Part shown: positions 5,468-9,104 of the stretch, one piece after another
How positions within the stretch are numbered: the stretch's first letter is position 1
Layout: every line of letters starts with the position of its first letter
From: Pseudomonadota bacterium
GTDB lineage: Bacteria > Pseudomonadota > Alphaproteobacteria > Rickettsiales > UBA1997
DNA: 9,104 nt
Direction of reading: 5' to 3'
Assembly (NCBI GenBank): GCA_009921385.1
Contig: RFXY01000028.1
Coordinates: forward strand, 1-9,104
Program-made: the position numbers and the translations under genes
Notes under the pieces: model-generated
What the model was told of the DNA's origin: nothing
Database searches by the model: none
What the model saw: only the letters and a program-made list of their open reading frames with translations

Positions 5468-8400
5468 TCAATCTTCATTTGACCCCGTTCCTGCTTCATC
5501 AGTTTGTTGATGCCGTGTATGTTTTTTCTTAGCATCTTCATCATCTCCATCATGAAAAGCGCCTTTCTTACCACGACCACGACCATCAACATAAACACTG
5601 CCAGCACTCTCGTCAATAGAACCTTCGCCACCTTTGCCAACCCGTTGCATTTCTTCTGGCGAATAAAGCGGAGCGAATCTGCTTGTATAAAGTGGCGAGT
5701 TTGGATCTGCAATAAAATCATAGCCACTTCTCGCACCAGTTGCGGCACCAGATGCTGCACCAGTTGCCCCAGCAAGTGTCGCACGAGCCGCCGCTCCAAT
5801 TCTCGAACCTCCTTCAAGCCTAGATCTAGAGTATTCAGCATCAACACGGGAACCACCACCGACAGCGCCACGGAGAGCACCACCGACACCACCAACAAAG
5901 CCAGAAAGAAATGATAGCGGAACTTGAATTGGAGGAGCCGCTAAAGCTAAAGATAACCCTCCTTTTATGCCAGAACCAAATCTTTTTATAGGTTCAACTC
6001 CTACTGAATTACGAACCGTCTCTCTAAAACGAGGAGAAGATATAGCGGCACCAGCAGCGGCACCAGCAGCGACTCCAAGACCAGCAACAACAAAAATAGC
6101 ACCTGCCCCAGAAGATACTGAAGAAGAAGCAAGTGCAGATACCGAAGATTTTATGTCGCTTGACACCGTTCCTCCATGTAAATATGAAATCCCAGCATTT
6201 GATTTTCTAGCACCAGCAAAACCAATATCGGCAGATTTTTTACCAATATCTCCAATTGTTCTATTATTATTTGCAGCTTCTTCTTTAATATTGTTAATTA
6301 TTTCGGAAACAGAAGGTTTGTTTTTAAGGTTATTGACAATATTTACTCCAGAAACAGCTCCAATTCGAATACCAGCAACTGCACCGCCAACTGCACCGCC
6401 AGCCACACCAACAAGTCCAGCAAAACCCGTACTGAGTCGGCTACCTTTTGTAAATTCAGCATAAGCAGAAATACCACCTTGTACCCCACCCGAGAAAAAG
6501 CCATGAACTGCACCAGTAGCAGCGCCAGCAACACCGCCAAACAAAATACCAACACCAGAAGTAGCGCCGACACCAATGTTTCTAACAGAAGATAACCCAT
6601 GCTTACCAAAATATTTTGCCATACCAACACTAGAAGAAGCAAGAAATTTAGATAATGCAAACTGATTTTCTACATTTTTAAACATACCCGATACTGCATC
6701 TTTTGCCCCTTGTTTAAAACCTTTGCCTGTCAATGCACCATAAATACCACCAAAAGCAGCAACAAAAGGAGAAGCCGCGACTCCAAGAACACCAGAAACA
6801 ACACCGGCCGCCCCAAAAATTCCGGCCCCAACACCAACAATACCAGCGCCAACAAGGCCAGTAGCACCGCCAAATGCACCAGCAACACCACCAAATGCAC
6901 CAGCAAAGACACCGCCAACCATAGTTGCCGCTCCAAATGCACCACTATTTTTCATTGCACCAGCCATATAGTTCATCGACGGATTAAAAACATCATTTTT
7001 AAAAGATTTGGCCATTTTTGATGCTCTATAAGCAACATTATCTTGAATTTGTTGCGAATGTTCGTAAAAACTATTTTCTCTAACAAATTTGTCATTGGCC
7101 ATAAAATTAGGATTTGTTCTTATTATATTATTCAAATCTCTTTTTGAAATTCTAGGATTAAAATCTCTGCTCCTATTTTTCTCATTTAAAGATTGAGTGA
7201 GGGTTCCGCCTTTGTGTGAACCCTCTTTAAATCCAGTAAACATAATACCGGCAAGAGAAGAATGGTTTTTGAGATCTTTTATTGATACACCCTTGTCATT
7301 CAAATAGTTATCTTGTGAAAAACCAGCTTTTTTAGCTTGAAAACTTGCTTTTTTTTCGATTTTAGTTTTCTCGTTAGCTTTTAATTTATTGTATTGAGAT
7401 TCGCTGATGCCTAAAATTTTCAAACCCCTTTTTAACTGCTCTTCTTTGGCTGCATCTTTTAAAAAACCTTCCCTTGTTTTTCTTAATGTATTTTCATCGG
7501 ATTCGCCAGTAGCAAATTTAAGAGCATTTGCCGTTTTAAATTCTGCTAATTTTTTGTTCGCTGTCGCAGAAATAGAATCTCTATCTTCTAGCATTTCTTT
7601 TCGATGCTTCATTGCTTTTTCTTTTCTTTTTTCTGCATCTGGGCCAACTCCCAAAGCCTTATCTAAACCTTTATATGCAACAGATTTTGCCGCATTTATA
7701 GTAGTTTTGACAGGGTAAGAGTTTAAAAATGCTTTTTTGCCCGATTGATAAATAGATTTCATCGATTTACCAATCAAAGATCCGCCATTGGCAGCATTAT
7801 ATGCTCCTTCGGTAATAGCATTAGCTAATTCTGCTATTTGTGGCATAAAGCTTTTCATAATATGCACTATGGCATATAAACATAAAATAGCACTAACAGT
7901 TGGCACACCAACTGCAGATTGATATAAACTGGGGTTGGCACCTAATTTTGGCGGTAGCGGATTAGAATATGGAGTCCAAAACTCTAGCAAGGTAAAATTC
8001 ATAAGGCCCAAATCGATGTTCCAAACCTCATCCCAACAAACTTTAAAACCCAAAACTAATTTAATTAAATGATAAATCAACATATTAAAAAAGTTCAAAG
8101 TAAAAATAACAAAAAATTGTTGAAAAGCATAGCTTAAAATAGTGTTTATCCACTTCTTAAAATAATCTTTGGTTTTTTCAAATAAAAAGAAAACAATAAA
8201 AACAGGCCCAACTAAAAACAGCACCCCCATCAATAATTTTGCCACCACATAAACCAGCAACACATTGGCAACTACAAAAACATAAATCCAGATAATATAC
8301 AAAATACCCAAAGCATAAATTGGACCAAATAAATCAAAAAAGAATAAGGCACCTATTTTTTTCCAGGTTTCGTCTTGTAAAAATAGATTGATAATATCGT

Positions 8401-9104
8401 TGGTAGTTGCAAACAACAAAGATTTATTGCTATAGTCGCCATTATTTAGTGCTGTCGCTAAATCTTTTGATTCTGACGATTCTAAAACCGAGGCAAATAA
8501 AAACGATAAATAATCTGCTCCATTATTGAAAGGCTGAACAATTAAACTGTTAAACCACAACCAACCCGATTGCGGATCTAAAAATAAACCCAAAATACCA
8601 ATTTTAAAAATTCTATTCGCCATCTCAACTTGATTTAACTTGCTTACCCCCATTAAATAGGTTAAGCCATAAAACATCACCATTAAAATAGTGGCAATTC
8701 TTACTGCATTAGAAAAATTATTGCTATTTAAAATAACTTCATAAATTCTTTCTATTTCACCAACTCGCACTGGACGACATTGAGCGCAATCTGGTGAATT
8801 ATTAACATTTGCATTTGTAATTTCATTGGCATTGTTAATGGCCATTGAGCAATATAAAGAGGGCGGAGTTGATTGTGAAAAGGAAATGTATTTGTTATTA
8901 GAATCCACAACATAAGTTTTGCCATTGCAATTATTGCTATTTTTTTCGCAATAACTTGGGATAATGGTTGGTCGCCCATCTATCAATGGTATTAAGCAAT
9001 CTTTTTCGCCAGAATAAAGTAAATCAAGTATTGGGGTTAAAATAATGTCAATATAATCTATAATATCTTTTTCGTTTTTTACTGCCACACTAATGTTATA
9101 AGAA
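5468..9104 (-). CDS. virB6: VirB6/TrbL-family type IV secretion channel protein with long C-terminal extension (5' end open)
   Basis: VirB6 is a polytopic inner-membrane component of the T4SS translocation channel. Numbering here starts at GTG 9088. That codon has no ribosome-binding site and the frame stays open to the right edge, so the true start, probably with a signal peptide, likely lies outside. Residues 1-110 hold six cysteines (31, 47, 54, 80, 101, 104). Membrane segments lie at about 131-149, 160-180, 247-303 (several) and 313-346, with a further one near 395-412. Family hallmarks are DPQSGWLWFN (171-180) and GPVFIVFFLFEKTKDYF (294-310), the latter typical of rickettsial VirB6 proteins. 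Residues 480-700 are charged and probably helical. Residues 708-1120 hold five Gly/Ala zipper tracts, and 1125-1206 form a polar tail with a DGDDEDAKKKH cluster. Canonical VirB6 is about 300 residues; this one exceeds 1200, as in the multiple extended VirB6 paralogues of Rickettsiales. Which paralogue it is cannot be told. Confidence 0.9.
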   Translation of the reverse strand, partial: SYNISVAVKNEKDIIDYIDIILTPILDLLYSGEKDCLIPLIDGRPTIIPSYCEKNSNNCNGKTYVVDSNNKYISFSQSTPPSLYCSMAINNANEITNANVNNSPDCAQCRPVRVGEIERIYEVILNSNNFSNAVRIATILMVMFYGLTYLMGVSKLNQVEMANRIFKIGILGLFLDPQSGWLWFNSLIVQPFNNGADYLSFLFASVLESSESKDLATALNNGDYSNKSLLFATTNDIINLFLQDETWKKIGALFFFDLFGPIYALGILYIIWIYVFVVANVLLVYVVAKLLMGVLFLVGPVFIVFFLFEKTKDYFKKWINTILSYAFQQFFVIFTLNFFNMLIYHLIKLVLGFKVCWDEVWNIDLGLMNFTLLEFWTPYSNPLPPKLGANPSLYQSAVGVPTVSAILCLYAIVHIMKSFMPQIAELANAITEGAYNAANGGSLIGKSMKSIYQSGKKAFLNSYPVKTTINAAKSVAYKGLDKALGVGPDAEKRKEKAMKHRKEMLEDRDSISATANKKLAEFKTANALKFATGESDENTLRKTREGFLKDAAKEEQLKRGLKILGISESQYNKLKANEKTKIEKKASFQAKKAGFSQDNYLNDKGVSIKDLKNHSSLAGIMFTGFKEGSHKGGTLTQSLNEKNRSRDFNPRISKRDLNNIIRTNPNFMANDKFVRENSFYEHSQQIQDNVAYRASKMAKSFKNDVFNPSMNYMAGAMKNSGAFGAATMVGGVFAGAFGGVAGAFGGATGLVGAGIVGVGAGIFGAAGVVSGVLGVAASPFVAAFGGIYGALTGKGFKQGAKDAVSGMFKNVENQFALSKFLASSSVGMAKYFGKHGLSSVRNIGVGATSGVGILFGGVAGAATGAVHGFFSGGVQGGISAYAEFTKGSRLSTGFAGLVGVAGGAVGGAVAGIRIGAVSGVNIVNNLKNKPSVSEIINNIKEEAANNNRTIGDIGKKSADIGFAGARKSNAGISYLHGGTVSSDIKSSVSALASSSVSSGAGAIFVVAGLGVAAGAAAGAAISSPRFRETVRNSVGVEPIKRFGSGIKGGLSLALAAPPIQVPLSFLSGFVGGVGGALRGAVGGGSRVDAEYSRSRLEGGSRIGAAARATLAGATGAASGAATGARSGYDFIADPNSPLYTSRFAPLYSPEEMQRVGKGGEGSIDESAGSVYVDGRGRGKKGAFHDGDDEDAKKKHTRHQQTDEAGTGSNED
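6044..6067 (-). repeat. 12-bp tandem duplication in the VirB6-like gene
   Basis: Plus-strand AGCGGCACCAGC occurs twice in direct succession (6044-6055, 6056-6067), followed by a partial third unit. It encodes an Ala-Ala-Gly-Ala-type repeat in the fourth glycine-zipper tract (about residues 1007-1015). It is in frame and likely arose by slippage. Confidence 0.6.
6865..6906 (-). repeat. 21-bp tandem duplication in the VirB6-like gene
   Basis: Plus-strand units 6865-6885 and 6886-6906 are directly adjacent and identical at 20 of 21 positions (core CCAAATGCACCAGCAA). They encode a seven-residue repeat, AGAFGG plus one hydrophobic or small residue, in the first glycine-zipper tract. The length is a multiple of three, so the frame is kept. 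Near-identity at the DNA level points to a recent slippage-type duplication. Confidence 0.75.

Larger units (their letters stand above)
5729..6967 (-). repeat. Glycine-zipper region of the VirB6-like tail
   Basis: Codes residues 708-1120. Five Gly/Ala-rich tracts (about 708-790, 837-875, 887-915, 985-1018 and 1062-1120) with GxxxG-like spacing alternate with polar linkers rich in Lys, Asn and Ser. Examples are GLVGAGIVGVGAGIFGAAG in the first tract and GATGAASGAATGARSG in the last. The tracts could be extra membrane-inserting helical hairpins beyond the conserved VirB6 core. The GC content is visibly higher than in the core-coding part. Confidence 0.7.

Noticed and set aside
5368..7021. Several alternative-frame and antisense open frames inside the VirB6-like gene
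   Set aside because: Their products are Val/Leu-rich or Thr/Asn-rich low complexity caused by the repetitive Gly/Ala coding sequence; the VirB6 frame is continuous and shows family motifs.

Overview
The window is AT-rich, apart from GC-richer Gly/Ala-coding stretches. All recognisable genes lie on the minus strand, so transcription runs from the right edge to the left. The right-hand gene looks like the large VirB6-type type IV secretion system (T4SS) channel proteins of Rickettsiales: a VirB6/TrbL membrane core followed by a very long cytoplasmic or exposed tail. Together with the base composition, this suggests an AT-rich, host-associated alphaproteobacterium, most likely Rickettsiales or a relative. 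That assignment is an inference from gene style, not a measured phylogeny. The genetic code looks standard: TGA ends the virB6-like gene.

Layout in order of transcription: (1) 9104-5468, a VirB6-like protein open at its 5' end, with a six-cysteine N-terminal segment, a polytopic membrane core, a charged helical middle, five glycine-zipper tracts and a polar tail; (2) 5375-4308, dprA (DNA-processing/RecA-loading protein), with a GTG start and its own well-formed extended -10 promoter; (3) 4193-2157, a TonB-dependent outer-membrane receptor with a signal peptide, a candidate promoter in the gap behind dprA and a clear Rho-independent terminator at 2091-2125; (4) 1944-1, an unrecognised, signal-less protein of at least 648 residues with two glycine-zipper blocks, running off the left edge.

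The four genes do not form an obvious single pathway. VirB6-like channel subunits and DprA both belong to DNA or protein transfer biology, and the TonB-dependent receptor is a nutrient importer. The left-hand glycine-zipper protein shares its low-complexity Gly/Ala architecture with the VirB6-like tail. It has no Sec signal, so it is a reasonable but unproven candidate for a secreted or membrane-inserting effector. No tRNA, rRNA, CRISPR array or insertion sequence was seen. No gene-free stretch exceeds about 215 bases.
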